Shown here: positions 9,408 to 20,600 of the stretch, one piece after another | Position numbering within the stretch: position 1 is the first letter of the stretch | Layout of the letters: the number at the start of each line of letters is the position of its first letter | Source of the DNA: Treponema sp. | GTDB taxonomy: Bacteria; Spirochaetota; Spirochaetia; Treponematales; Breznakiellaceae | Direction of reading: 5' to 3' | DNA length: 21,492 bases | Assembly (NCBI GenBank): GCA_031258265.1 | Contig: JAIRNB010000150.1 | Span: 1-21,492 of the forward strand | Program-made: the position numbers and the translations under genes | Notes under the pieces: model-generated | Told to the model about the DNA's origin: nothing | Databases searched by the model: none | What the model saw: only the letters and a program-made list of their open reading frames with translations

Positions 9408-10748
9408 TTGAAGCGGAGAATTGCCGTTTTCTTTTTTCTTCTCGTCTCCGCCGCCGCCTTTTCCGAAGAATTAACTTTGGAGGATATTCGCAGGGCGGCG
9501 GTTTCATCATCCCCGGCCCTAAAACAACTGGAACTCTCCAGACAAAACCGGACCCTGGAAAAGATGGCCAGTTATTTTAAGTACCTCCCCTCCCCCAGCG
9601 CCTCGGCTTCCGCCTCGTACCCCCTCTTAACCGAAAACCCGTCCTCCCCGCCCCAGGACAGACTCAGCGCGGGAATCAGCCTGTCGGTGGAGGAGCGGCT
9701 TGCCATTTATGACGGCGGCAAATCCCGGATAGAACGGTCCAACCGGGCCCTGGAGGATTCCTCCCTGGACGCGGAAACCCAGGCCCAATTCTTCGCCGTC
9801 ATCCAGGAGGCGGACAACCGTTACTTTAGCTTTCTGGAAGAGGCCGCCGCCCTTGAAACCGCGGAACTGCAAATGGAAATAAGTTCCCTAACCCTGGAGA
9901 TAGCGGAAATTCGCCGCGCCGGGGGGATCCTTTCCCCCGGCGATTACTACCTTGCCCTCTCGGATAAGGCCGCCGCCGAGAACGCCCTGGCCGCCGCCCA
10001 AACCGGCCTTTCCCTGGCAAAAACCAGGCTTGAACAGATCAGCGGCATAGACAACATAGAGGGCCTGCGGCCGGTGGATTTTAAGGACTACGAGGGGCTT
10101 TTCACCGGAATTTCCCGGTGGACCATGGAAGAAACCGGGGACCGTTATGAAAAACTACGGGCCGGCCTCTCCGCCCGGAGTCCCAGCCTAAAATCCGCCT
10201 ACCTTACCCTTAAAAAGGCGGAAAACGACTATGCCCTTTCAAAAAGCGCCTTTCTGCCCAGCCTGGACCTTTCCCTGTCCCTCAACCTGGGTTACAACTT
10301 TACCGCGAAGTCCCCGGCAAAGCCCCTGTCCTACGGCGCGTCGGTCACCCTGGGCGGAACCATACCCCTGGATTACTGGGTCCTGTCCAACAGCCAGCGG
10401 CGGCAAAAAAATTCCCTGGAAAGCTCCCGTATCAGTTACGAAAATACCCTGGCGGACTTTGACATAGAACTACAGTCCCAGCTATTTACCCTGGCGGGCA
10501 GCGCCCGGACCATTATCGCCAGCCGGCGGCAGGCCGAATACTCAAGCCTGCTCCTGGAACAACAACAGGAACTCTTTCGCCTCTCAAGTACATCCATGAG
10601 TTCCCTCCTGGACGCCTCCTCCCGTTCCCTGTCAAGCGAAACCCAGAAGACCAAGGCGGAATTTTCTTTCCTGCGAAACCTGTCCGCCCTTAAATCCCTG
10701 GGGGCCTTCGACGAGGAAGAGCTTTTCAGCCTGTTAGGGGAACCTTAA
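9408..10748 (+). CDS. TolC-like outer-membrane efflux protein
   Basis: Outer-membrane channel subunit of an export system, about 446 residues from the chosen start. The signal peptide is KRRIAVFFFLLVSAAAFSEE. The mature part starts LTLEDIRRAAVSSSPALKQLELSRQ, the classic OEP repeat opening, and has two related halves rich in long amphipathic helices (residues ~20-230 and ~245-440). I chose the TTG at 9408 because the signal peptide begins immediately after it. An ATG at 9348 in the same frame would add 20 residues derived from repeat copy C. Neither has a convincing ribosome-binding site. No periplasmic adaptor or pump is adjacent, so it is an orphan channel here. Family confidence is high; the start is uncertain. 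Confidence 0.85.
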   Translation: MKRRIAVFFFLLVSAAAFSEELTLEDIRRAAVSSSPALKQLELSRQNRTLEKMASYFKYLPSPSASASASYPLLTENPSSPPQDRLSAGISLSVEERLAIYDGGKSRIERSNRALEDSSLDAETQAQFFAVIQEADNRYFSFLEEAAALETAELQMEISSLTLEIAEIRRAGGILSPGDYYLALSDKAAAENALAAAQTGLSLAKTRLEQISGIDNIEGLRPVDFKDYEGLFTGISRWTMEETGDRYEKLRAGLSARSPSLKSAYLTLKKAENDYALSKSAFLPSLDLSLSLNLGYNFTAKSPAKPLSYGASVTLGGTIPLDYWVLSNSQRRQKNSLESSRISYENTLADFDIELQSQLFTLAGSARTIIASRRQAEYSSLLLEQQQELFRLSSTSMSSLLDASSRSLSSETQKTKAEFSFLRNLSALKSLGAFDEEELFSLLGEP

Positions 10749-10772
10749 AAGCCGCATAAAATAAAGTTGTAT

Positions 10773-10799
10773 AAGGCCGGCATAGATGCCGTGGCTTTT
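10773..10799. terminator. Bidirectional terminator between convergent genes
   Basis: A stem formed by AAGGCCGGCAT and ATGCC-GT-GGCTTT, with tip AG, lies in the 53-bp gap between the TolC-like and MATE stops. The plus strand ends in CTTTT. The minus strand reads through the complementary stem into a short U-poor, A/T-rich stretch, so termination is better supported for the plus strand. Confidence 0.5.
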
Positions 10800-10801
10800 G
10801 T

Positions 10802-12190
10802 TTACGTGGGTAAATACCTTTTCAAAGCCCCGATTCCCAGGGGCAGGGCAAGGATAAAGGTGCAGAGTTCCGCAATGGGGGTGCAGAGCTGTATACCCAA
10901 AATCCCCAGGGCGGGGATCATGACAAGGGCTATGGGGATAAGGAAAAGCCCCTGCCGGGAAAAGGCCAGAAAACTGGCGGGTACGGCCCTGCCCATGGTT
11001 TGGAGCATCATGTTACAGAGGACGATCCAGCCCCCCAGGGGGACAACACAGCTTTGGAAGCGCAGGGCCAGGGTCCCTATCCTGATTACCTCCGGGTCAT
11101 CCCGGCGGAACAGGGCGATGATCCGGGGGGCAAAAATGGCGCTTCCCAGGGCCGCCAGAAAGAGCAGAACGGTGGTAAGGCGGACACAGAACCAAAAAGC
11201 GCCTTTCACCCGGTCATAACGGCGGGCCCCGTAGTTAAAGCCGCAGACCGGCTGGAAACCCTGGCCAAAGCCCAGGATCGCGGAGTTCATCAGCATCACT
11301 ACCCTGGTAACAATGGAAATGGCGGCGATGGCGGCGTCCCCGTAGGCCCCGGCCATCCGGTTAAGGATAATAACCGCCAGGCTCATGGTCCCCTGCCTTA
11401 AAAGGGAAGGGGCGCCGCCCCTGGTAATCTCCCCATAGAGCAGCGGGCGGGGCCGGAAATTCCGGGGGGAAATACGGATGGTCTCCTTACCCTTCCGGCT
11501 TATAACAAAGAGGAGCAGACAGCTAAGGGTCTGGCTTATCATGGTAGCCAGGGCGGCCCCGGTGATCCCCATGCCAAAGACAAAGATAAACAAGGGGTCC
11601 AGGCCGATATTGAGGACCGCCCCGGAGACCATCCCCAGCATCCCAAGAAAGGCGCTGCCCTGGTAGCGGAGCAGGTTGTTGAGCATCAGGGAACCCATCA
11701 TGAAGGGGCTGCCCAGGAGAATAAAACGGAGGTAATCCAGGGCGTAGGGAAGGATCGTCTCCGTGGCCCCCAGGGTCCGGGCCAGGGGCTCCATAAACAG
11801 GCTGCCCCCCACACTGATAAGCGCGCCGATGCTAAGGGCGCTGAAAAACCCGGTGGAAGCCATGATCTCCGCCCCGGAACTGTCCTGGGCTCCCAGGGCC
11901 CGGGAAATATAGTTTCCCGCCCCGTGGCCAAAAAAGAAACCCACCGCCTGAATTACCGCCATAAGGGAAAAACTTACCCCCACCGCGGCGGTGGCGCTGG
12001 TTCCCAGGGCGCCGACAAAATAGGTATCCGCCATGTTATACAGGGAAGAAACCATCATGATGACAATGGCCGGAACCGCCAGAGAGGAGACAAGCTTTTC
12101 AACCGGGGCGGTGGTCATCTCTTCAAATTTTGAAGTTCTAAGTTCGGAGGCATCCGTTTTTGGGGTCTCTTTTTCAGTTGATTGAAGCAT
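10802..12190 (-). CDS. MATE family efflux transporter
   Basis: Inner-membrane cation-coupled multidrug exporter of 462 residues. After a polar N-terminus of about 30 residues, the signature PVEKLVSSLAVPAIVIMMVS, then NMADTYFVGALGTSATAAVG opens the first of two six-helix bundles. The second bundle begins near GEITRGGAPSLLRQGTMSLA and includes GFGQGFQPVCGFNYGARRY, a well-conserved MATE segment. About twelve hydrophobic helices and the length fit the family. It is convergent with the TolC-like gene and divergent from the DUF5312-like gene. No strong ribosome-binding site is seen before the ATG; TATACT lies 14 bases upstream on the minus strand. The substrate is unknown. It needs no TolC, so adjacency to the channel is probably incidental. 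Confidence 0.93.
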   Translation of the reverse strand: MLQSTEKETPKTDASELRTSKFEEMTTAPVEKLVSSLAVPAIVIMMVSSLYNMADTYFVGALGTSATAAVGVSFSLMAVIQAVGFFFGHGAGNYISRALGAQDSSGAEIMASTGFFSALSIGALISVGGSLFMEPLARTLGATETILPYALDYLRFILLGSPFMMGSLMLNNLLRYQGSAFLGMLGMVSGAVLNIGLDPLFIFVFGMGITGAALATMISQTLSCLLLFVISRKGKETIRISPRNFRPRPLLYGEITRGGAPSLLRQGTMSLAVIILNRMAGAYGDAAIAAISIVTRVVMLMNSAILGFGQGFQPVCGFNYGARRYDRVKGAFWFCVRLTTVLLFLAALGSAIFAPRIIALFRRDDPEVIRIGTLALRFQSCVVPLGGWIVLCNMMLQTMGRAVPASFLAFSRQGLFLIPIALVMIPALGILGIQLCTPIAELCTFILALPLGIGALKRYLPT

Positions 12191-12210
12191 GGCTTAGGGA
12201 ATAGTATAAT
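12182..12210 (+). promoter_or_regulatory. Sigma-70-type promoter for the DUF5312-like/mazG operon
   Basis: TTGAAG (12182-12187) and TATAAT (12205-12210) are separated by 17 bp, with the start codon 23 bp downstream. The -35 box and the spacer cover the start codon of the divergent MATE gene, so the two transcription units overlap head to head. Confidence 0.6.
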
Positions 12211-12233
12211 AAAAAGCAGGCGGGGGAAAATAG

Positions 12234-13772
12234 ATGCCGGAAGATAACATTATCAACAAGGTTTTTTCACTTTTGGGAAAGGAAAACGGTCCGGTTTCCG
12301 ATAAGGATATGCTCCTTAAACAGACAATCCGGGACCTTTCCCAGAACAAGTATGCCAAATTTTACCGGCCAAAACCCGAAGAAGTGGACCCGTCCTTTGC
12401 CCAGTATGTCTACACGATCTATAAAACAATATATCCGGTTCAGGTTTTTATAATCGACATGGAAAAATCGGGGAACCTTAATTCCTCCGTTATTGAATAT
12501 TTTATGCCCCCCAAGGCCCTGGAAATCGCCCGGCGGCTTTCCCCGGAGGCTATCGAGATTCGTTCAAAAACCACCGCCCCGGGGCTCCTTGCAAAACAGT
12601 TGGAGGAAGACTACCAGTCCTTAACCACAATATTCGATCTGGACCGGGCGGGGGCCGCCGATAAATGCTACAATCTTCTTATCGCCCTGTCCTATTTTGT
12701 CAAGTTTGACTTTGCGGGGTTTCTTAAAAAATTCGATTCCGCCATGCTGGAGGGAATCTTCACCACCCCCCTTAAATTTGCCCCGATCAGAGGGGACATG
12801 CTGGTGGAAGAACTGGGGGCCTTTTATACCGCCATTTCGGTCCTGAACCCCCAGGACGACTGGAAAACCGCTTTTTCCGTTCTGCGGGCCATTAAGGGGG
12901 GAACGGACAGTATTCCCTACGAGCAATGGGCCGTCCTGCTGGCCAATTTAAGCGATCTCCGTTCTTCCAAGATCATTGAGCTTATCGTCAGACACGCCAC
13001 AAAGAATCCTATTTGGGACGGGAAAGAAAAAGTTCCCTCCGAACATTTAAGTTCCGTGTGGTTTGATGAAAAAAGAGAGGATGTCCGGGGGCGGATTAAC
13101 GCCATTGCGGAAAGTCAGCGGAACAGCCAGATGGAGGCCCTGCTGCGGGCCATATTCGGAGAAATAGATACCACCCGCCTTAGTTACTACAACGAGCGGA
13201 CCAATCAGGTTTACCGGGGCAAGGACCTTGACGGATTCGTCTATGCCGCCACTCTGAATTACCTTGCCGCCTTTCTCCAGGATTTCTTTTCCAAAGAAAT
13301 GCAGGAAATATGCGATATTATCCTTATCCGGGGGCAGTGGTCCAGCAATACCGGTTCCCTGCAAATGTCGGAAGGTTTCCACGGCGCCCTGGAGGCGCTG
13401 CCCGCCATCGAGGCCCTGGACGCGACCCTTTCCGAAAAGGGCAGCAACGGTCCAAGGCTCCGGGGCGCCCTGCTGCGGGTGGACCGGGACCGGACGCAGA
13501 TTCGCTACATTGCCAGTATTATTGACGGTATTGATGAAGAGGCCCTGGAGATCATCAAAACGGCGGGGGCCCACATCATTACTGTGGGTAAGCATATAAA
13601 AGCCCTTTCCGATGATATTCCCAAGAAGCAGGGGGAGCTTATCATCAACTGGAAAGAACTGGACGCTTATTCCAAAATACCCCTGGCCCAGCGGATTTTG
13701 GACGCTTATAAAAAAATTAACTATTTTGTACAGCTTATAACCCTGGCAACCCGGCCCCTAGAGGGATCATGA
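12234..13772 (+). CDS. Conserved spirochaete protein, DUF5312-like, unknown function
   Basis: Protein of 512 residues with no signal peptide and no evident membrane segment, so probably cytoplasmic. I recognise it tentatively as a DUF5312-type family that I associate with spirochaetes. It is largely helical and moderately charged, with no Walker, catalytic or zinc-binding motif that I can identify. Recognisable stretches are KYAKFYRPKPEEVDPSFAQY near residue 40, YNERTNQVYRGKDLDGFVYA near 320 and a C-terminal helical region ending KKINYFVQLITLATRP. A GGGGGAA site precedes the ATG. Its stop overlaps the mazG start by 4 bases (ATGA), so the two are co-translated. Function should not be inferred from mazG alone. 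Confidence 0.8.
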   Translation: MPEDNIINKVFSLLGKENGPVSDKDMLLKQTIRDLSQNKYAKFYRPKPEEVDPSFAQYVYTIYKTIYPVQVFIIDMEKSGNLNSSVIEYFMPPKALEIARRLSPEAIEIRSKTTAPGLLAKQLEEDYQSLTTIFDLDRAGAADKCYNLLIALSYFVKFDFAGFLKKFDSAMLEGIFTTPLKFAPIRGDMLVEELGAFYTAISVLNPQDDWKTAFSVLRAIKGGTDSIPYEQWAVLLANLSDLRSSKIIELIVRHATKNPIWDGKEKVPSEHLSSVWFDEKREDVRGRINAIAESQRNSQMEALLRAIFGEIDTTRLSYYNERTNQVYRGKDLDGFVYAATLNYLAAFLQDFFSKEMQEICDIILIRGQWSSNTGSLQMSEGFHGALEALPAIEALDATLSEKGSNGPRLRGALLRVDRDRTQIRYIASIIDGIDEEALEIIKTAGAHIITVGKHIKALSDDIPKKQGELIINWKELDAYSKIPLAQRILDAYKKINYFVQLITLATRPLEGS

Positions 13773-14617
13773 GCCAGGCCCCGCAAAAGCATTTTCCCCC
13801 GGAACAGAATCCGGCCCCCAAAAAAGCCTTTGCCGAACTCTACGATGTGATAGTCCGCCTCCGGGCCCCGGACGGCTGCCCCTGGGACCGGGAGCAGAAT
13901 CCCGCTACCCTGCGGGGGGATCTCATCGAAGAAACCTACGAATGTGTAGAGGCCATTGATGAAAAAGACCCTGCCCATATCCGGGAGGAATTGGGGGATC
14001 TTTACCTGTTAGTAACCATGCTGGCCTATATGCACCAAGAGGAGGGGGTTTTCACCGTAGAAGATGTACTACAGGGAATCGCAGAAAAACTAATCCGCCG
14101 CCATCCCCATGTTTTTGGGGAAACACGGGTCAAAGATTCGGCGGAGGTCCTTGAAAATTGGGCAAAGATCAAGGTGGAACTGGAGGGCCGTAAACCGAAG
14201 GACAGCATTCTGGACGGGGTTTCCCGGGGACTCCCCACCCTGGACCGGGCCTACAAGCTCCAGAAAAAAGCCGCCAAAGCAGGCTTTGACTGGCCGGAGG
14301 CGGGGGGGCCAATCGCCAAAATCCGGGAAGAACTGGCGGAGGCCGAAGCCGCCCTTGATACCCTGAAAAGGGACACGCCGGAAAATCCAAAAAATGCGGA
14401 GGCCCTGGAGGGGGAACTGGGGGACCTTCTCTTTTCGGCGGTGAATCTCTGCCGTTACCTTAAAGTAGATCCCTCGGTAGCCCTGCAGAGGACCAACGTC
14501 AAATTTGAAAAACGTTTTAAGTACCTGGAAAAAAAGATGAAGGAAAACGGCATAGAAATGGCGCGGGAGAATCTTGCCGCCATGGATACATACTGGGAAG
14601 AAGCGAAAAAACTTTAG
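13769..14617 (+). CDS. mazG: Nucleoside triphosphate pyrophosphohydrolase MazG
   Basis: Hydrolyses (d)NTPs to monophosphate and pyrophosphate, cleaning the nucleotide pool. The 282-residue protein has the two tandem MazG domains of the long, E. coli-type form. Domain 1 begins LYDVIVRLRAPDGCPWDREQ and has the metal-binding pattern EETYE followed by EELGD. Domain 2, after the SRGLPTLDRAYKLQKKAAKAGFDW linker region, shows EELAEAE and EGELGD. Both metal sites therefore look intact. A Pro/Lys-rich N-terminal tail of ~25 residues precedes domain 1. The start overlaps the stop of the DUF5312-like gene. It is convergent with pth, with only 7 bp between stop codons and no visible terminator. Confidence 0.95.
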   Translation: MSQAPQKHFPPEQNPAPKKAFAELYDVIVRLRAPDGCPWDREQNPATLRGDLIEETYECVEAIDEKDPAHIREELGDLYLLVTMLAYMHQEEGVFTVEDVLQGIAEKLIRRHPHVFGETRVKDSAEVLENWAKIKVELEGRKPKDSILDGVSRGLPTLDRAYKLQKKAAKAGFDWPEAGGPIAKIREELAEAEAALDTLKRDTPENPKNAEALEGELGDLLFSAVNLCRYLKVDPSVALQRTNVKFEKRFKYLEKKMKENGIEMARENLAAMDTYWEEAKKL

Positions 14618-17600
14618 TCCCCCCTTAAGGCGCCGCCGGGTCTTCTAATACCCGCCGTTTTCCCCACAGCGGAAGAAGGGTCTCCGGCCCCCGGAGAAGG
14701 GCCTCGATAAGGACGGGGCTTGTCCCGGCAAAAATCTGCCCCAGGGCCGCCTCCTCCGGGGGGCTGAAATCTGAAAGCACCCAGTCCACAATACCCCGGC
14801 CGCTTCCCGGCGGCCCTCCCTGGCCGGGGGCCCGGTCGTCGGGGCGGCCAATGCCGAAACGGAGCCGCCAAAAACCGGCGGCGCCCAGGCTGGCCTTCAT
14901 GGAACGCAGCCCGTTGTGCCCCCCCAGGCCCCCGCCGAATTTCAGGGAAACCGTACCCAGGGGCAGTTCCAGTTCATCGTGGACCACAAGGATAGATTCT
15001 ACGCCGGTTTTAAGAAAAGCAGCGGCGGCGGCGGCGGACTCACCGGAGAGGTTCATAAAAGTTTCGGGTTTAAGGAAGTGGAGCTTCCGCCCGCCCTCCG
15101 AGGGCGGAAGCTCCCCGGGGGGAATCAAAGCGGAAGGGGGAAGGCGGCTTGAATCCAGGGCCCCGTAAAGGCCCTTGTACTTTTTCTGCCAGGAAAGGTC
15201 CGGGTAAAAGGGCAGGGCCTCCGCGAAAAGCCAGCCCACGTTGTGCCGGTTCCGGCGGTACTGCCGGCCGGGATTCCCCAAAAAAACCACCAGACTAAGC
15301 ATGGAATTTATCACGGGGCCCGGTTACGACAGATCCCCCCGGACGCTGACAACCTTGGAAAGGAGGCCATACTTTACCGCTTCATCGGCGTTCATCCAGT
15401 AATCCCGGTCCGTGTCCTGTTCCACCTGATCAAAGGGGGCGCCCGTTTCATTGGCGATAAGGTGGTTGATCCTTGCCCGCAGCTTGTCCAGTTCCCGGGC
15501 GTGAATTTCAATATCCGTCGCCACTCCCCGGATGCCGGAAAGGGGCTGGTGGATCAGGTAATGGCTGTTGGGAAGCCCCACCCGCCGTTCCTTGGGACTG
15601 GCAAGCTGGATAATCGCCGCGGCGCTGGCCACCAGCCCCATGCCGATGGTCCAGACCGGGGGCTTCACAAAGCGAATCATATCAAAAATCGCAAAACCAG
15701 CGTCCGCATCCCCCCCAGGGCTGTCAATAAAAATACGGATAGGTTCATCGCCCATATCCTCAAGCAGGAGAAGCTGCCGGATGGTCCGCTCCGCCAGGTC
15801 TTTTTTTATTTCCCCGGAAAGCAAAATAGTCCGGGTTTTAAGCATTTTTGAAAGCAGAGGATCCGAGCCGGAAGATTTGGCATCTTCCTCATTCTCATCC
15901 TCGTCTTCATCCGCGGCGCGGAAACCCTTTAACCAGTCCAGCAGGTATAATCGTTTCATAGGGGCAGTATAGCATATCGGCGGGTCCCAAAAAAGCTCCT
16001 CCGGCGGTATCTCCCCCGATTCGGAATTCTGTCATATACTGAAATTGTCCGGCAAACAGTACAACGGTACGATGATATAACTAATGAAATCCTGGAAGTC
16101 AAATTACATTGCGGTCTTAATCGCCGAAACCATGGCCATCGCCGGTTTTGCCCTGTCTATGCCGGTGATTCCCCTCTTTCTGGCGGAGGACATTGGAATA
16201 GAAGACCCGGGGACCCTGAAGATGTGGGTGGGTTTGATCCAGTCCTGCGCGGCGGTGTCCCTGGCGGTTTTTGCCCCTATATGGGGCCGCCTGGCGGATA
16301 TATACAGCCGCCGGATGATGCTGCTGCGGGCCATGTTTGGCGGGGCGGTAGTCATATCCCTGATGGTGTTTGTACAGAATCCCTGGCAGCTTTTGATTCT
16401 CAGGACCATCCAGGGCTGCTTTACGGGGACGGTGGCGGCGGCCACGGTCTTGACCGCGGGGATCGCCCCTGCCGCCCAGATTGCCCTGGCCCTGGGACTG
16501 CTCCAGACCGGGGTGGCTATCGGTAATTCCATCGGCCCCCTTATCGGGGGGATACTTTCCGATTTTCTGGGACACCGCCTGGCCTTTTTAAGTACCGGTC
16601 TGGTACTGGCCGGAGCCGGGGTCATTGTTCTTACATGGGTGGAGGATGACAGCCACCCAAAACCCGGCGGGAAGGGGTTCCGGTTTCTCCCGGAAATAGG
16701 GCCCATCCTCCATTCCCCGGTGCTTATCTCCATGATGATCACCACTTTTGTTATCCAGGCCGCCAACTCCATTGCCGCCCCCATGCTGCCCCTGTTCCTG
16801 CGGGAACTGGCGCAGGGAAGCCGGTACATCGGGTCCGCCACGGGGATTGTCCTGGGGGCGGGGGCGGCGGCCACCGCCGTGGCATCGGTGGCGGCGGGGA
16901 AATACTCCGCCCGGATCGGCTACTGGCGAACCTTGATTTTCTGCCTTGCCGCGGGGGCCCTTTTCACCATTCCCCAGGCCCTTGTGGGCAACATGGTCCA
17001 GCTTACGATATTCCGGGCTCTGGCCTCCTTCTGCCTGGGCGGGGCTACCCCGGTATTGAACGCCATTATCGCCGTCAGCGCCAAGAAGAACCAGTTGGGG
17101 AGTATCTACGGTTTTAACTCCTCCGTCTCCTCCGCCGGAGGCGCCCTGGGTCCGGTTATCGGTTCCATGGCGGCGATGATAAGCTACCGCATGGTCTTCC
17201 TTGCCGCCGCGGTACTCCTGGGGCTTTCCGCCCTGGAGACGGCCCTTAGGGCAAGGCGACATTCGGCATAATCCCGGAAAAGGGGGAAAATTGGGAGTAC
17301 AGCATGGAGAAATTGGGGAGTAGGGTACAAAAAAAGCGATAATCTTGAGTATGCCCGGCGGCCATACTATTCTTAAAGGGTTACAGGAGGAGTTCATGCC
17401 GAAAATTACTTTTATGGGGGCGGGAAGTACCGTTTTTGCCCGGAATGTGCTGGGGGACTGTATGTGTTCCCCGGTATTAAAGGACAGCGAGATAGCCCTC
17501 TACGATATTGACGGGGAACGGCTTAAGGAAAGCGGGAAGATCATCGCCGCCATCAACAAGGGGAAAGGGGGCGGAGCGAGGATACAATGCTATCTGGGGC

Positions 17601-20600
17601 CGGAAAACCGCAGGGCAGCCCTGAAGGACGCCCAATTTGTCGTCAACGCCATTCAGGTTGGCGGTTACGATCCCTGTACGATTATCGATTTTGAGATACC
17701 GAAAAAATACGGCCTCCGCCAAACCATTGCCGACACCCTGGGAATCGGCGGAATCATGCGGGCCCTGCGGACTATTCCCGTAATGGAAGATTTTGCCCAT
17801 GACATGGAGGAGGTTTCCCCCGACGCATGGCTGCTGAACTACACCAACCCCATGGCCATGCTTACCGGCTATATGCTGCGTTATACCGGGGTAAAGACCG
17901 TGGGGCTTTGCCACAGCGTCCAGGTTTGTTCAGAACATCTGCTGAAAGGTCTTGGCATGGAGGATAAGCTGGAGGGCCGCCGGGAGAAGATCGCGGGGAT
18001 TAACCACATGGCATGGCTTCTTGAAATCTACGATAAGGCGGGGAACGACCTATACCCGGAAATAAAAAAACGGGCCCGGGAGAAAAACAAGAACGAGAAG
18101 CACGGCGACATGGTTCGTTTTGACTATATCGACAAACTTGGCTACTACTGTACCGAATCCAGTGAGCATAACGCGGAGTACAATCCCTTTTACATCAAAA
18201 GGGCCTATCCTGAACTGGTTGAGCGGTTCAATATTCCCCTGGACGAGTATCCCCGCCGCTGTGTGAACCAAATAAAAGGCTGGAAAGAGGAGTATGAAAA
18301 TCTAAGCCGGGCGGATACCCTGGCCCATGAGCGCAGCCACGAATACGCTTCGTATATTCTGGAGGCGATATGTACCGGCACGGCTTACAAAATCGGGGGC
18401 AATGTGTTAAACCGGGGCGGCCTTATCGGCAACCTGCCGGAGGAAGCCTGTGTGGAAGTGCCCTGTCTGGTGGATAAAAACGGGGTGAATCCCTGTTATT
18501 CGGGGCCCCTGCCCCTCCAGCTTGCGGCAATGAACATGAGCAACATCAATGTCCAGCTTCTCACTATCGAGGCGGCCCACAGCCGCAAGAAGGAGCATAT
18601 CTACCATGCCGCGATGATGGACGGCCATACCCAGGCGGAACTGCCCCTGGATGACATAGTAAAAATGGTGGATGAGCTTATCGAAGCCCACGGAAACTGG
18701 CTGCCGAAATTCCACTAGTATCCCAACACGATTGAACTTGTGGATTTGGGCGCATCCCCGCTTCGCGGGGACCGGGCTTTTCGGGGCTCCGCTTCGCTCC
18801 GGCCCCGCCTGTGGCGTGGCTAAACCCCTCCAATCCCTTGCGCTTCGCTGTGGGATACGGTTTTCCGCCACGGTACACAGCCGCATTTTCATTGCTGTCG
18901 AGACACTAGCCGCAGCACGGCGCCGTACAGTAAATTCCTCCGTGTATAGATAGTATTGGGGGCCGCCAATGAACACGACAGAATCTCTGGAAAAACTGCA
19001 TCGCATAGACCGGGAGTACCGCTGCCTTGAAAAGGCCCTGGCGGTACTGCAATGGGACGAGGAGACCTATCTTCCCCCCAAAGGGATCGGGGAGCGGGCG
19101 GAGCAGCTTGCCCTGCTCCAGGGCCTGGCCCATCAGCGCCTTGTTTCCCCGGAGACCGGCCGCCTCCTGGATGAATTGGGGTCCACGCCGGAGAATCCCC
19201 GGGGAGACGGGGGTCTTCCTCCCCTGGAAAGGGATTTTCTGCGGGTTATGCGCCGTTCCTATGACCGGGAGGCGAAACTCCCCGAAGATTTTGTGCGGGA
19301 GGCCGCCCGGGCAGAAGGTCTTTCCCAGGCCGCCTGGGCGGGGGCGCGGCGGGCCAATGATTTTGCCGCTTTCCTGCCCCATCTCTCCGTCATGGTAGAC
19401 AATGCCCGGAAAAAAGCTCGGTACTGGGGTTACACCGATACCGGAGACGGGAAGGGCGGCCTTTATGACGGACTCCTGGATATCTATGAACCGGGGTTGG
19501 GAAGCGCCGAAATAAGCGCCATCTTCGGCCCCTTACAGGAACGGCTCAGCGCCATTCTCAAGGACCTTGGTTCTCCCCAGGACTACCCCTTCTTGGATCA
19601 GGACTACGACATCGAAACCCAAACCCAGTTCAATCATTATCTCATGGATTACCTGGGTTTTGACCGGAGCCGGGGACGGCTGGATACCAGCGCCCATCCC
19701 TTTACCACATCCCTGGGTTCCGATGATGTGCGTATCACAACCCGGTATTTTCCCAATAACCTCCTGTCCAGCATCTTTTCGGTCATCCATGAATCGGGCC
19801 ATGCCTTCTACGAGATGGGTTTCCCCCCAGAGCTTCAGGGTTCCTGCCTGGCGGACGGCGCTTCCATGGCAGTTCACGAGTCCCAGTCCCGGCTTTGGGA
19901 AAACGTCATCGGCCGCAGCCGTCCATTTTGGGAGGGACTCTTTCCCGCCCTGCGGCGCTATTTTCCCCGGCAGCTTGGGGCCATCAGCGCCGGCGTCTTT
20001 TACCGGGCAATCAACCTGCCCCGGCCTACCCTTATCAGGGTCGATGCCGATGAGATCAGCTATGCCCTGCATATCATCCTCCGTTTTGAACTGGAAAAAC
20101 AGCTCATCGCTGGGGAACTCCCGCCGGAAGAACTTCCCCGCCGCTGGCGGGAGTATAGCCGCCGTTATCTGGGCAGGGAAAGCGATACCGACTCGGACGG
20201 AGTCCTTCAGGATGTACACTGGTCCATGGGGGCCTTCGGTTATTTCCCCAGCTATGCCCTGGGCAACCTCTACAGCCTCCAGTTCTGGACCCAAATGAAG
20301 AAAGACCTGCCGGACCTTGAATCTTCCCTGGCCGCTGGCCGTTTCCAGCCGGTCCTGTCCTGGCTTTCGGAGCGGATCTACCGCTGGGGTAGCCGCCTTA
20401 CCCCCCCGGAACTTCTCCTCAAAGTTACCGGAAAAAAGCTGTCCCCCGCCCCTTTCCTGGACTACATCGAAACCAAATACGGGGAATTCCGGACCGTACA
20501 ATAGGGTTTTTGAACAACAACCGCTAAAAAAGTAAGGCCGAAGATATGAAATAGCATCAGACGCTATTTTGGCCTGCCTCGTCTGCGTTTCATTGCCGAA